Shown here: piece after piece, positions 1 to 9,762 of the stretch | How positions within the stretch are numbered: position 1 is the first letter of the stretch | How the letters are laid out: every line of letters begins with the position of its first letter | From: Sclerotiophoma versabilis | Taxonomy: Eukaryota > Ascomycota > Dothideomycetes > Pleosporales > Didymellaceae | DNA length: 64,000 nucleotides | NCBI GenBank assembly: GCA_012274445.1 | Contig: JAAROD010000069.1 | Location: 248,001 to 312,000, forward strand | Reading direction: 5' to 3' | Translations under genes and position numbers: made by a program | Notes under the pieces: model-generated | Told to the model about the DNA's origin: nothing | Database searches by the model: none | What the model saw: the letters and a program-made list of their open reading frames with translations, nothing else

Positions 1-1027
1 GCAGTGCAGGGCGAAGCGCGCCTGCTGATCGTCATCAATTAACGCAGGCTGAGCCAATAGTTGCTGGCTCTAGTTCCTGAGATTTCATGCTTCCCAAGCT
101 TATCAAAACTGTGGCAGACCCGAATAATTGATCATTACTCAGATGAACCGTATCATAATGGTCCGCAAATAGTTCTTAAGCCTTGTTGATACGTACCAAG
201 CTTTGGAGTGGCAGTTGCACAGCGGTCGTTCCGTAACTACCTGAGACTGTAAGCACAGTTACCCCAGCAAGCTCAGCCCTATTACGATGAGATATGAATA
301 GCACTCTCCTACTCAATCACTCTCAGCACATGTCTAGGCACTGTTCTACTAGTCAGCTCTCTGCGCGAAGCCTTTGTCCAAGGGTGACACTTGAGCACAC
401 CATCCCCCATCTCATGAATCTATATGCCCGAGGTCTCGTATGAAAGTGTCATCGAGGAGCTCGATTACTGCCATGTGTTACGCACAATAACACGCGACTA
501 AACGCCTCAATGTGCGAGACCATACACGTGAGGAAAAGATCTGTCATACGGTTGCACAAAGATGAGAACTCGCCGAGACCATATGCTGATGACTGTCCGT
601 TCCCGCATAGAAAACAGCCTCAATCTGAGTTGTAAAATTAGTGTACCGTTGTGCAGTCCTAGCCTTTCGGACTTGGGTGTGGGGAACCATAGCGTGAGCA
701 TTGACCCAAGTCAGCCTCGGGAGCTAACTCGACGAAGCTAATCCCTGTCGACGACATCATGGACCTCTGCGTGCCTGGACATTTCCGCCTGGTGTACCCA
801 TCATCGTCCGATATCTGGAGCGCATCATTCCGCGAGTGAGGATGAACAACACCTTCGCAGCTCGGCTATCCGGAAGTCCGATGACTTCGGCAACCCACAC
901 TGGGGTCCCCAAAGCCGAGCAGTCCTGGCGCGACCCTTAAGATGGATGCAAAGAGCCCTGAAGGTGCTAGGCGCTTGTTTGACTTCACGTCGTCACGTTG
1001 CACATTGAAAGAATCAAAGCCGCAGAT
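1..1027. other. Intergenic, no gene recognised
   Basis: No open frame here shows a recognisable domain or coding-like composition. The opposite-strand frame that runs into the next gene is its shadow. The last few hundred bases should hold the promoter of the FAD monooxygenase. Confidence 0.5.
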
Positions 1028-2617
1028 ATGCCTCACGCACTCACATCCCGCGACTCTAACATGGAGGCTAAGCCTCTGGGGTCCTACGACAAGACCGGTA
1101 TCGATGTTTTGATCGTAGGCACAGGTTTGGCTGGTCTCGTTGCGGCGCTCGAATGCACACGCAAAGGACACAATGTTCGCGTTCTCGAAAGGAACGCGGA
1201 CATCAACACAGCTGGTAAGCACTACAAGAACTCTGTGAAGATCAAAGCTTACAATGTGTCTAGGCGACATGTACTTCATGGGACTGAGCGCAACACGCTT
1301 TCTGAAGCACTGGCCAGAACTTCTCGACGAGTACAAGAAAATATCGCTCCACAATGCCTGGATTGAGACATTCAAGCACTCAGGCGAGGTTGTCATTCCC
1401 CCAAAGAAGGTTGCCGACCGTCTGCGAGCACAGGGGCTGGACCCCGACACACCCCCTGGCGAATTCCAAATGCGCCCCCTCGTCTACCGCATGTTCGTCA
1501 GCGCAGTAGAGAAGCTCGGTGTCTCCGTCGAGTTCAACCGCAAGATTGTGGACTACTTTGAGGATGAGGAAGCTGGCAAGGGTGGATGTGTGACAGAGGA
1601 TGGAAAGCGGTACGAGGCCGACATTGTCATCGCGGCTGATGGTGTAGGGTCAAAGAGCCAGAAGCTCGTTGGTGGACAGGTTCGCGCACAGCCTTCAGGA
1701 CGTGCCATGTGGCGTGCTGCTTTCCCAATTCAGGAGCTCGATAAGAACCCCAAGGTCAAGGAATTCTTCAAGATGATGCCCGGCAACGAGCCAATCGTAC
1801 GAACGTGGTTGGGCCCATCCACCTACGCTCTGACTTTGACCCGCGAGGATGTCATGGTCTGGATCATGAACCACGATGTAAGTGCTACTAATCATCTCGA
1901 TGAACGATAGTCTAATGCTTCCAGGTGACTGGTACCGAGAAGGAGAGCTGGAACAACACCATTGAAAAGGATGAAGTCCTAGAAGGTATGGATAAAATGC
2001 CTGGTATGGAGAAGGTCAAGTGGGCGCCCATCTTCAAAGAGCTTGTTGAGGTCACACCACCCAACACCATCGTCAACTTCGAGCTGCTTTGGAGAAACCC
2101 TCAGCCTAAATGGGCCTCGCCTGCCGCCCGTGTCATCCAGATCGGTGACTCTGCACACTCTTACCTCCCAGCTTCCGGCAACGGAGCCACACAAGCCATC
2201 GAAGATGCTATCTCGATTGCTTCCTGCTTGCAGATTGGCGGCAAGGAGAACGTTCCTCAGTCTGTCCGTGTTCACCTACGCTTCCGCTTCATCCGCAACT
2301 CGTGCGCGCAAAAGCTCGGCTTCTCCAACGCAGAACTTCTCCAGGACACGGACTGGGACAAGGTCAAACTCGACCCGCGTCGCGCTGCACCCAAGCTGCC
2401 AAAATGGGTGTGGTCGCACGACCCCGAGGCCTATGCGTATGAGAATTACCACAAGGCTGCTGAGAGCATCAAAAAGGGTATCGACATGGCAGATGAGGAC
2501 AGCTACGAGCCCAACTACCCCAAGGGCTACAAGTATGAGCCCTGGAACATTGAAAAGATCATGGAGGATATGAGGGCCCACAAGCCTATCGACCTCGGCC
2601 CCGGTGACTGGGAGTGA
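1028..2617 (+). CDS. FAD-dependent monooxygenase (salicylate hydroxylase-like)
   Basis: Predicted class A flavoprotein monooxygenase that would hydroxylate an aromatic substrate using NAD(P)H and O2. The model has three exons: 1028-1214, 1264-1877 and 1925-2617, with introns of 49 and 47 bp and canonical GT-AG ends, giving 497 aa. The N-terminus has the dinucleotide-binding Rossmann stretch VLIVGTGLAGLVAALE. The middle has the DG motif IVIAADGVGSKS, and the C-terminal part has the FAD ribityl-binding GD motif IGDSAHSYLPASGNGATQA. All three hallmarks of the PHBH/salicylate hydroxylase family are present, so it looks intact. The start is the first in-frame ATG (1028); a second ATG at 1061 is equally possible. 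No biosynthetic partner genes lie beside it, so the substrate is unknown. The family call is secure; the salicylate label is only a nearest-family name. Confidence 0.9.
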
Positions 2618-4767
2618 ATGTCGACTACTTGAGTTCATGATGGTCACGAAGTTTGCATGCATTAGGAGTTATACAGCGCTATATCAGCATTCATAACATT
2701 AAAGAACATGAGTCACTTTCCCTTCGCGCATCCCAGTTGTGACCAATGTACCAAATATGTATTATCTAGCCTAATCAACTCCTGATCGTGCAAATGTCTG
2801 ATGCCTGTAATCATCCACCTTGTGTATCTCTCATTTTGGACTTCGATCCTCGTTTCAGACCCATTATTTGGCTAAGAAACACTCAAGGGTTGCGTATATT
2901 GAAACAATTGGCCTACTTAGTTCTGCTGATGAATGCCTTGCATCTGAATGCATGTAAACTACCCATGCTCAAGACCTCAGGCACACCACACAACTTCTCT
3001 GCCCATTGCGTGACGGCCACCTATCAGAGCATTGCGGACAAGCGAGCCGCTATATCGGTACTTACGGAGCGCCGACCTGCAGCGACGGAAGCAAGGGCAC
3101 ACACACCCGAGATACGTGTGCTGACCCTGCAGCTTGCTCCGGCTCTCCAACGGAGATGCAGGTCACAATTCGAGTTTGAGGCTTACAGAAATGTCTTAGG
3201 GAGTATGAACAGAGTCAATGACGTAGCCAATCAAGACTAGCGTTGATTACGCGCTCAACATCAAAGTGCTGCAGCCAGAAAGCGGGAGACGTGAAGAAGG
3301 GGCCGTAGAGTAAAGCTAGCCAGCAAGAGCATGCTGGATACGGGCAACGTTGACAAGATGATCTGTGCTTTACTCGAAAGGAGCAGCTAGCATGATAAGG
3401 TTCATGAAAACTAACTGAGAAAATCTTGGATCCAAAGTTTGAGCCGGCAAAGGAACACTGGGCACCGGTACGGGAGATTGATCTTGGGCAAGAGATGCGC
3501 TGTTATCTTCATGTCCAAGCAACAACTCAAAAAGTGAATTGAAGTTCATGTGGCCTGCAATGAGCATCGTTGCTGACCTCAAGCCTACCTTGGGAACATC
3601 AAGCACTGAACTTTTCAACAGATCAAATATCACGTAATTCAAACGTGATTATATCGGACCTAAAGTTCAGCTGTTCAGAACCCAGCTTCGCAACAGGTGC
3701 GCTCGCGACAGTTGCAGCTTTCGCGACTACACTGTACTTCCCACTGCCAACAAGGAAGCAAAACTCAACAGGACACGTAAGAACCTTCTATGATCTCGTA
3801 ACTAGCTACTCGAAGTGCCGCTCGGAAGCCCTAGTATCGGCAGCAATCCGCAAATTCGCGCACATCATTCTCACTCAACCTACCATCACGGTCAGTTGTC
3901 GCTTTAAAAGGGAATGCCAGGAAGAGCTTCTCAATATTCATGGGTCATAGAGACGATGTCGTAGCTAAACGCAAAGGGAGAGATTGTGCACTTTTCCATA
4001 AAGACCAATGTGGTTACGGCGCATCACGAGATGGGTGGAAAGGTCAATGTAGAAAGGGCGATGAGGCAAAATCTAAAGGCTAGTTACCTTACAAAGTATT
4101 TAAAGGGATCTTGTTCCTGATTCCTAATGGAGAGAGGATCATCGAGGTTTAGGAGTTCCTGCATAGTGCGGAAGCGGGTATGCTTCGGAAGAGGTTATCA
4201 AGGATTTTGAACGATTAAAGTTAACGTAGGGCTGCATCAGGTCCCCCTTCGAACGACGATCCCAATCACACCCAATCTTTTCGGGAGGACAAAATCTGCA
4301 TGTGTGTAGTTTGGTAGATGTTGCAATGCACGTCAGCATCGTCTAGGAGATGTGACAGATCTTTGCTTTGTTTAGATCCGTTCTCTAGTGGCGCGCCTTC
4401 CCACCAATTGCACCCTCGCCCACAATGCTCGCCTAAGTGTCTCTGCCAGCCGCTGATTCCCCGACTTCCGGCAGCTGGTCATTGACCGGTTCTCCGACGT
4501 GTTGTTGTGATACACGCACTTGTGAGCACGCACCTTAGTGGGGATGCGCCGACTTAACAGCAGAACGGCCGCCGTATGGAGTGCGGAGCCGTACGATATC
4601 TCCTCGTGATACTTGGAGGGTATTCATAGCCGTGACAACACCCAGAACTGTTCTTGCTCCTGCATTTCGACCCTGGTTACTGATCCCAAAACAAGCTCGA
4701 TATACACAAAGGATCAACCCTTTCAGACTGCACCAGGAACGCTTTCGATACCAACAAGCACTCCGCC
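2618..4767. other. 2.15-kb intergenic stretch, no gene assigned
   Basis: Several frames of 80-150 codons exist, for example near 2788-3240 (+), 3370-3642 (-) and 3570-3950 (+). None shows a domain, signal peptide or convincing intron structure. I cannot support a gene. The right end is the promoter side of the NmrA-like gene. Confidence 0.45.
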
Positions 4768-5730
4768 ATGGCTGCCACAAAAGCCATTCTCATCACCGGT
4801 GCTACGGGAAAACAAGGCGGCTCCGTCCTAAACCAGCTTGCAAGTCACCCTACTGCGTCTCAATTTACGCTCCTAGCTGTGACGCGTAATGTGCACAGCG
4901 CTTCAGCTGAACGCATTGTGGAGCGCTACCCTCAAGTCTTGCTCGTGCAAGGAGATCTAAACGATGTGCCCGGCCTTTTTGCTGCCGCCAAGTCTAAGCT
5001 CAAAGAAGCCGGAAAGCCAGAGCAAATTTGGGGCGTCTACTCGGTCCAAATCTCAATGGGACCAGGCGTCACCAGAGAGTTTGAGGTCAAGCAGGGCTCT
5101 GATCTGATCGATGAATCTATCAAAGAAGGCGTCACACACTTTGTGTACTCCAGTGTAGACCGCGGTGGCAACGAGCACAGCTTCAACAACCCAACACCAA
5201 TCCCGCATTTCCAAACCAAACAAGAAATCGAACAGCATCTGCTCAAAAAAGCTGGCAAGAACGGTGAGAACATGGGCTGGACTATTTTGAGGCCTGTCGC
5301 CTTCATGGACAATCTCGAACCTGGAATGAAGTCTAAGGTCTTCCTCACTGCGTTGAGGGACACTTTGAAGGGAAAGTCAAACCAATGGGTTTCAGTTGAG
5401 GATATAGGCCTCTTCGGTGCCAGGGCGTTTAGGGAGCCCAAGGAATGGAATGCACGTGCTGAAGGCCTTGCCGGCAGCGAGCTTACAATGGATGAGATGA
5501 ACGGATGCTTCGAGAGGGCAATCGGTCAGCCGGTTCCATATGCATTCAGCTTCATGGGTTCAGCACTGATGTGGGCGGTCACCGAAGTAAACGTCATGAT
5601 CAATTGGTTCGCGGATGAAGGCTACGGTGTGGATATTGCCAGGCTGAGGAAGGAAGAGCCACAACTGTGTGATTTTGAGAGATGGCTGAAGGAGAGGAGC
5701 GGATGGAAGGACCAGGCTATCAAGAACTAG
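4768..5730 (+). CDS. NmrA-like family NAD(P)-binding protein
   Basis: Single-exon gene of 320 aa. The N-terminus carries the glycine-rich nucleotide-binding motif of the atypical short-chain dehydrogenase fold, ILITGATGKQGGSVLNQL. It is followed by the second-strand Arg region (VTRN) and the acidic turn VQGDLNDV. The segment VTHFVYSSVDRGG matches the strand-5 region of NmrA/HSCARG-type proteins, and FQTKQEIEQHL matches the following helix with its Lys. NmrA-family proteins bind NAD(P) and often act as redox sensors or regulators rather than enzymes; some members are reductases. The ATG at 4768 sits directly before the glycine motif, as is usual. No neighbour clarifies the role. Family assignment is strong; regulator versus enzyme is open. 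Confidence 0.92.
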   Translation: MAATKAILITGATGKQGGSVLNQLASHPTASQFTLLAVTRNVHSASAERIVERYPQVLLVQGDLNDVPGLFAAAKSKLKEAGKPEQIWGVYSVQISMGPGVTREFEVKQGSDLIDESIKEGVTHFVYSSVDRGGNEHSFNNPTPIPHFQTKQEIEQHLLKKAGKNGENMGWTILRPVAFMDNLEPGMKSKVFLTALRDTLKGKSNQWVSVEDIGLFGARAFREPKEWNARAEGLAGSELTMDEMNGCFERAIGQPVPYAFSFMGSALMWAVTEVNVMINWFADEGYGVDIARLRKEEPQLCDFERWLKERSGWKDQAIKN

Positions 5731-6067
5731 GTTGTGACATGTAAAGCATCTGGCGTTCGGTTCGCCTTATAGTATTTATTGATGAAATTCAATCAATTTC
5801 CACGAGATGCAAGCTTCTTTACGTGTTTACTGATAGATCGCATGACCCTTCTCATGGTAGGCTCGATACCACCACAACTTTGAACTGCACTCAAAGGGCG
5901 ATACACCTTGAAACTCACACTAGCACGTTATGAACGAAGCGAATGAGGATGGTAATTGTTGGAATTGATGTAATTTGTTACCCTGACTCCAATCGCCATA
6001 ACATAAACTAAACATCAGCAGATGCTCTCACCGCTGAACAGCTCCTCCCCCTGCTCAGAAAAATCAT
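5731..6067. other. Convergent 3' intergenic spacer
   Basis: Lies between two genes whose 3' ends face each other. It is AT-rich and holds nothing recognisable beyond the expected polyadenylation regions. Confidence 0.6.
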
Positions 6068-6637
6068 TTATGCAAGCAACTGGTACAAGGCAAGGCTACC
6101 AGCAATGACGGGTGTAAGAAGCCTCAATCTGTTCCAGCTCGCCCACTTCTTGGCAACATTCTCCGCCTCCTTTAATTCTGTGTCACTGGCCCGACCGGCA
6201 AGAGCCTCCAGTTTGTCGTTCAGGGGCTGCATGTTCTTCGCCGAGTGGATGATAGTCGCCAAGTGCATGACAGCTGCGGCGGCGAACAACTTCCAGTCGT
6301 TGCGGGCGAGAACACCCTGCTTGTACGTAGCATATCCTGCGTATGCATAACCCAAGAAGCCAAGAGTGGAGATTGGGCGGAAGAATTGGTTGCCAACTGT
6401 CCAGCAAAGGGGCCACTGGCGGCCAAGAAGGCGTGCGCGCTCCTTGTGCTCAGGTGAGCTTGGGGGTGGAAAGTTTACAAGCAGCGCTGGGACTGTCATG
6501 TAAGATTGTGTGATCGCATTTCCTAATCTCGTTAATTCTGACCGCAATCACCTGCCTCTCCTTGCCTTACCAGCGAGAATGAAGGAGAACGTGATGCAGG
6601 TCCCCGCCACGCCCTTGACGATGAGGTTGTCAGACAT
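6068..6637 (-). CDS. DUF1772-type (anthrone oxygenase-like) membrane protein
   Basis: Two exons on the minus strand: 6637-6571 and 6522-6068, with a 48-bp GT-AG intron, giving 173 aa. The short first exon encodes MSDNLIVKGVAGTCITFSFI and is too short to show as an open frame alone. The splice restores a continuous N-terminal hydrophobic helix with a small-residue pattern. Further hydrophobic segments lie around ISTLGFLGYAYAGYA, LFAAAAVMHLATIIHSA and LLTPVIAGSLALYQLL, so about four membrane helices are expected. The conserved Trp-rich stretch (RQWPLCWTVGN) and the NRLR motif near the C-terminus fit the fungal DUF1772 family. Some members assist anthrone oxidation in polyketide pathways, but no polyketide synthase is present here, so the function is unknown. 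Confidence 0.75.
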
Positions 6638-8147
6638 TATTGCGATATTTGACGATGAAGGGCTTCAATATTGAGACTGGGCAGAAGACGAAAGGATGAG
6701 AAAGCGCAACGGAGGGAACAGGCTGATCTTGAATTCTTCGTCAACAAGACCCTCAAACATAAACATTCGGAACCGCGACGCGACCGACAGGCATGTCCGT
6801 TCCGAAAGGTCTAACATAGCTTTCCCGAGATGTCAGTCGACCGTAACCCCAGAGGTGATGTGATCAGCCCGTGCCTGGTCAGCCATCGGTTCCCCAACGT
6901 CCGCTGCGGACTTCAAGCGATTGTCATTGGATGGCGATTCATTACATCATGATTGGTGGGTGTCACAGACTGTTATTGAACTAATTGCGTGTGAGATCGT
7001 AAGAGCGCCCCAGAACTATTTTCGGAGAGGGCTTGAGAGAGCTGAATATGAGCGGATTTTAAACAGCTAAAAAACTGTAGAGGCGAACTGTTGCAAGGCA
7101 GAGCTCGAAGCTGTGATTTTCAGCTTTTGGGTCGAAGAAGCGCTAGCCGTATTCATAGTGGCCTTACGTATCTCCTAGCCCTTCCTTCCAGGCTCAACAC
7201 GATGTTACAACATCACAGATCTTCAACAGTCGTACTGGTTTCATATCAACCGTTATTAAACTATGCGCTTGCCGTTGCCCCTGGATATCAAGCTGCGTTC
7301 GTACTCAGAGACAGCTGCTGAGACTGAACCGTTAGGGTCATAGAGATATTGACTCGGTCTTGCGCCTTGTCTTAAGGGCAATATCAAGAGAGCTGGGGCT
7401 GACCATTGGTATACATCAACGGTATGCGAGGATTCGATGCTTCACCTCATGACTTTCGCGCGCGAACACCCGCTGGCAAACCCATCATGAGCGATCCTCC
7501 GCCAGAACGCAGTGTCAAAGCAAGACACCGTATTCAAAGAAAACTCAAACTGTACTCAGCATACATCATGGCTGTGCTTCACCGGCGAAGTTCTTTCTCA
7601 GGCGTTGATACCATGAGGTCACGTCACTTCCGCAAGGCGCCAAGGCAACCTCTTCTTTGGGCATCAATCAAGAGAATTACTGCTTGCTGTCCAGCGAATT
7701 TGTAACATGGACTCTTGAGGTACAAGAGTGGCAGCTGATGGGGCGCAGTCCAGAAGGTCGTTCAACTTCCCCGCAACATCTCCTCGATAACTAGTGAACC
7801 GATGATCAACGCCAATTTCTCCACAGTTCTTGGCACACGTACCAGGACGGTAGTTCCACCGGTGAGTGTCTTTGCGAGATAATACGAGGCGCATGGCTCT
7901 CTACGCCGAGGAAACAATAGCAGGAATTGGCTTCGCGAGGCTGCAAGCATCGATGCGCTAACCGGAAAAGCGGCCGCTCAATCACCACGAGGTTTACTGC
8001 GCCCCGCCGCTGGAGGCCTTAAATGGTATGTAAACAACCTATGTCACGACAATATCTAGGAGCTAGCTGCTACGTTGAGAGCTTTGTCCGAACCAACGAC
8101 TACGATTCGGCTGCCGTCTTGAACTCGAGATTACAGATCGCGCCGTC
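6638..8147. other. 1.5-kb intergenic stretch, no gene assigned
   Basis: Divergent upstream region of the DUF1772-type gene and the GPI-type gene. Open frames near 7091-7321, 7406-7705 and 7664-7988 have no domain, signal peptide or splice support and overlap each other on both strands. I see no gene I can defend. Confidence 0.45.
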
Positions 8148-9023
8148 ATGGCTCTTCTCACTGCAACACTACTCTTCGCAGCCCTGGCATCTGCTCAGAC
8201 TGCCAACTACACCACAACAGCATGGATGACTAACTTCGCCGGCTCTGACAAGTACGGCTACGTTGCGTCCGTTATAAATGCCGATGCCCAACATATGACT
8301 CTGTCCTTGGATCTCGACGCAGACACCGACCAGGATGCTCTGCACATTGGCGGGCCCGCCGGCAACTACACCTTCGGCCCATCGTCCTTCACAGTGAATC
8401 AAGCCATGACCCGGTACGAACCCGCACCTATAGGCGATATGAACATACAGGCTGCATGCACGCAGCCTGCGCAGTCGGGCGACGATGTATCATGCAAATG
8501 GGTAGTGGGCGACGGATACGCCAGGTTCATGCGATGCAATGAATACCAGACTACCCGGACGGACCGCACTCCGCTAATGAATGTCTCAACCACGTATCTG
8601 CATACATATGGCACCGGAATTTGGGGCGCTGGCGGCACCGAAACCATCACCAACATTATCAACTATCCGCTTGCGACAGAGACTACAACGCCAGCTTGGT
8701 GCACCAGCGATGAAGTGCCAGAGTCTATGCTGACTTATTCCTATACGTCTTCTGCGGCGGAGTTTGCCGTTTACCAGATTGTTATTTACGCTGGGCAGGA
8801 GAAGCTGAGTGCTTATTCGGGCTCTTCGGTCGATGTGAGCTCTCTTACTGCATCGTCTGGAAGCACACCAGCAGCTACTGCGACGGTTAGTAGCCCAGGA
8901 GTAGCGTCCGCAAGCGCTACAGCAAGTGCCCCTCCTGAGAGCACTGGCGCAGCGGGGAAGATGAACGCAGCGGTGCCTGCGTTTGCTGGAATGGGCCTTG
9001 CGGCATTGATGGGATTACTTTGA
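8148..9023 (+). CDS. Secreted GPI-anchor-type cell-surface protein
   Basis: Single-exon, 291 aa. The N-terminus is a clear signal peptide (MALLTATLLFAALASAQ, predicted cut after Ala-Gln). The mature domain (about residues 18-215) has paired Cys (AACTQPAQSGDDVSCKW; later a Cys in FMRCNEYQ and WCTSDE), several N-glycosylation sequons (NYTT, NVST), and no family I recognise. Residues of about 225-265 form a Ser/Thr/Ala-rich stalk. The C-terminus ends in a hydrophobic tail (AVPAFAGMGLAALMGLL) preceded by a small-residue region, the classic GPI-attachment layout. It is probably displayed on the plasma membrane or cell wall. Similar Ser-rich GPI proteins are abundant in filamentous ascomycetes, mostly uncharacterised. 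I do not assign a biochemical function. Confidence 0.8.
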   Translation: MALLTATLLFAALASAQTANYTTTAWMTNFAGSDKYGYVASVINADAQHMTLSLDLDADTDQDALHIGGPAGNYTFGPSSFTVNQAMTRYEPAPIGDMNIQAACTQPAQSGDDVSCKWVVGDGYARFMRCNEYQTTRTDRTPLMNVSTTYLHTYGTGIWGAGGTETITNIINYPLATETTTPAWCTSDEVPESMLTYSYTSSAAEFAVYQIVIYAGQEKLSAYSGSSVDVSSLTASSGSTPAATATVSSPGVASASATASAPPESTGAAGKMNAAVPAFAGMGLAALMGLL

Positions 9024-9762
9024 GGCCAGAAGGCAGTTACACCAAATATGAGGAAATTACGATGTTGCATAGTCCTGCGCTTCAGATGTTTGAATTCGAT
9101 CGATATAGACTCCACTAACTACACCGTTCTTGTGATAATCGTTGACCTTAAACCCTCATCTGGCCTTCGAAGCCAAAGTAAAGCACTGCCGTAGCCACTA
9201 CAGTGAATATGAGCATACGTCGATGTCAGATGAGAAATGATAAAAGAGAAAGGGGGGGGGGGGGGGGGGGGGTTATGGATGTTCAGTGCACCAGTTCAAC
9301 TCGGGGCTTCTGCTTGTCTGATCTCGATCGACAATTGATGAACTGCCGCGTATAGCATTGTAACGATCATTGTAGACATATAGAGGTGGTGGAGATGCAC
9401 CTGAACCCGGACCATTCGGGGCGAGGAGTCCAATAATCGCGTTTCTCTATGATGTAGTCTGAGACGCCGCATGTAATGCGATAGTACGGTTCCGATGTGG
9501 TATTGAAGGCAAAGTAGTTATCTACCGATGGCATGATCAGTCGAGGTAAGTAAGCACTTCATCTCGCTTTTTCCTTCAGAATCTGCACAACCACCGATAA
9601 GGTGAACCGCTATACATGGATATCAGTTCTACGTGTCCTAGATCCTCAAGTTTAAAAGCTGTACCGCAAATGGAAAACGAAGTTCATGGATATCATGAGG
9701 AATACAATTACGGTACCCATACGCTAAGCCCATGCACGAACGCCTTGCTAATCAACATTGCA
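9024..9762. other. Intergenic with poly-G tract
   Basis: 3' region shared by two convergent genes. The only notable feature is a 21-base run of G at about 9252-9272. An open frame from 9616 on the plus strand is the shadow of the large minus-strand gene. Confidence 0.6.
9252..9272 (+). repeat. Poly-G tract (G21)
   Basis: An uninterrupted run of 21 G residues directly after a purine-rich AAAGAGAAA stretch, in intergenic DNA. It can form a G-quadruplex on the plus strand, and its length is likely unstable between isolates or inaccurately sequenced. Confidence 0.9.

Noticed and set aside
866..1450. Long minus-strand open frame
   Set aside because: Overlaps the monooxygenase exons on the other strand and has no domain; it is a shadow frame.
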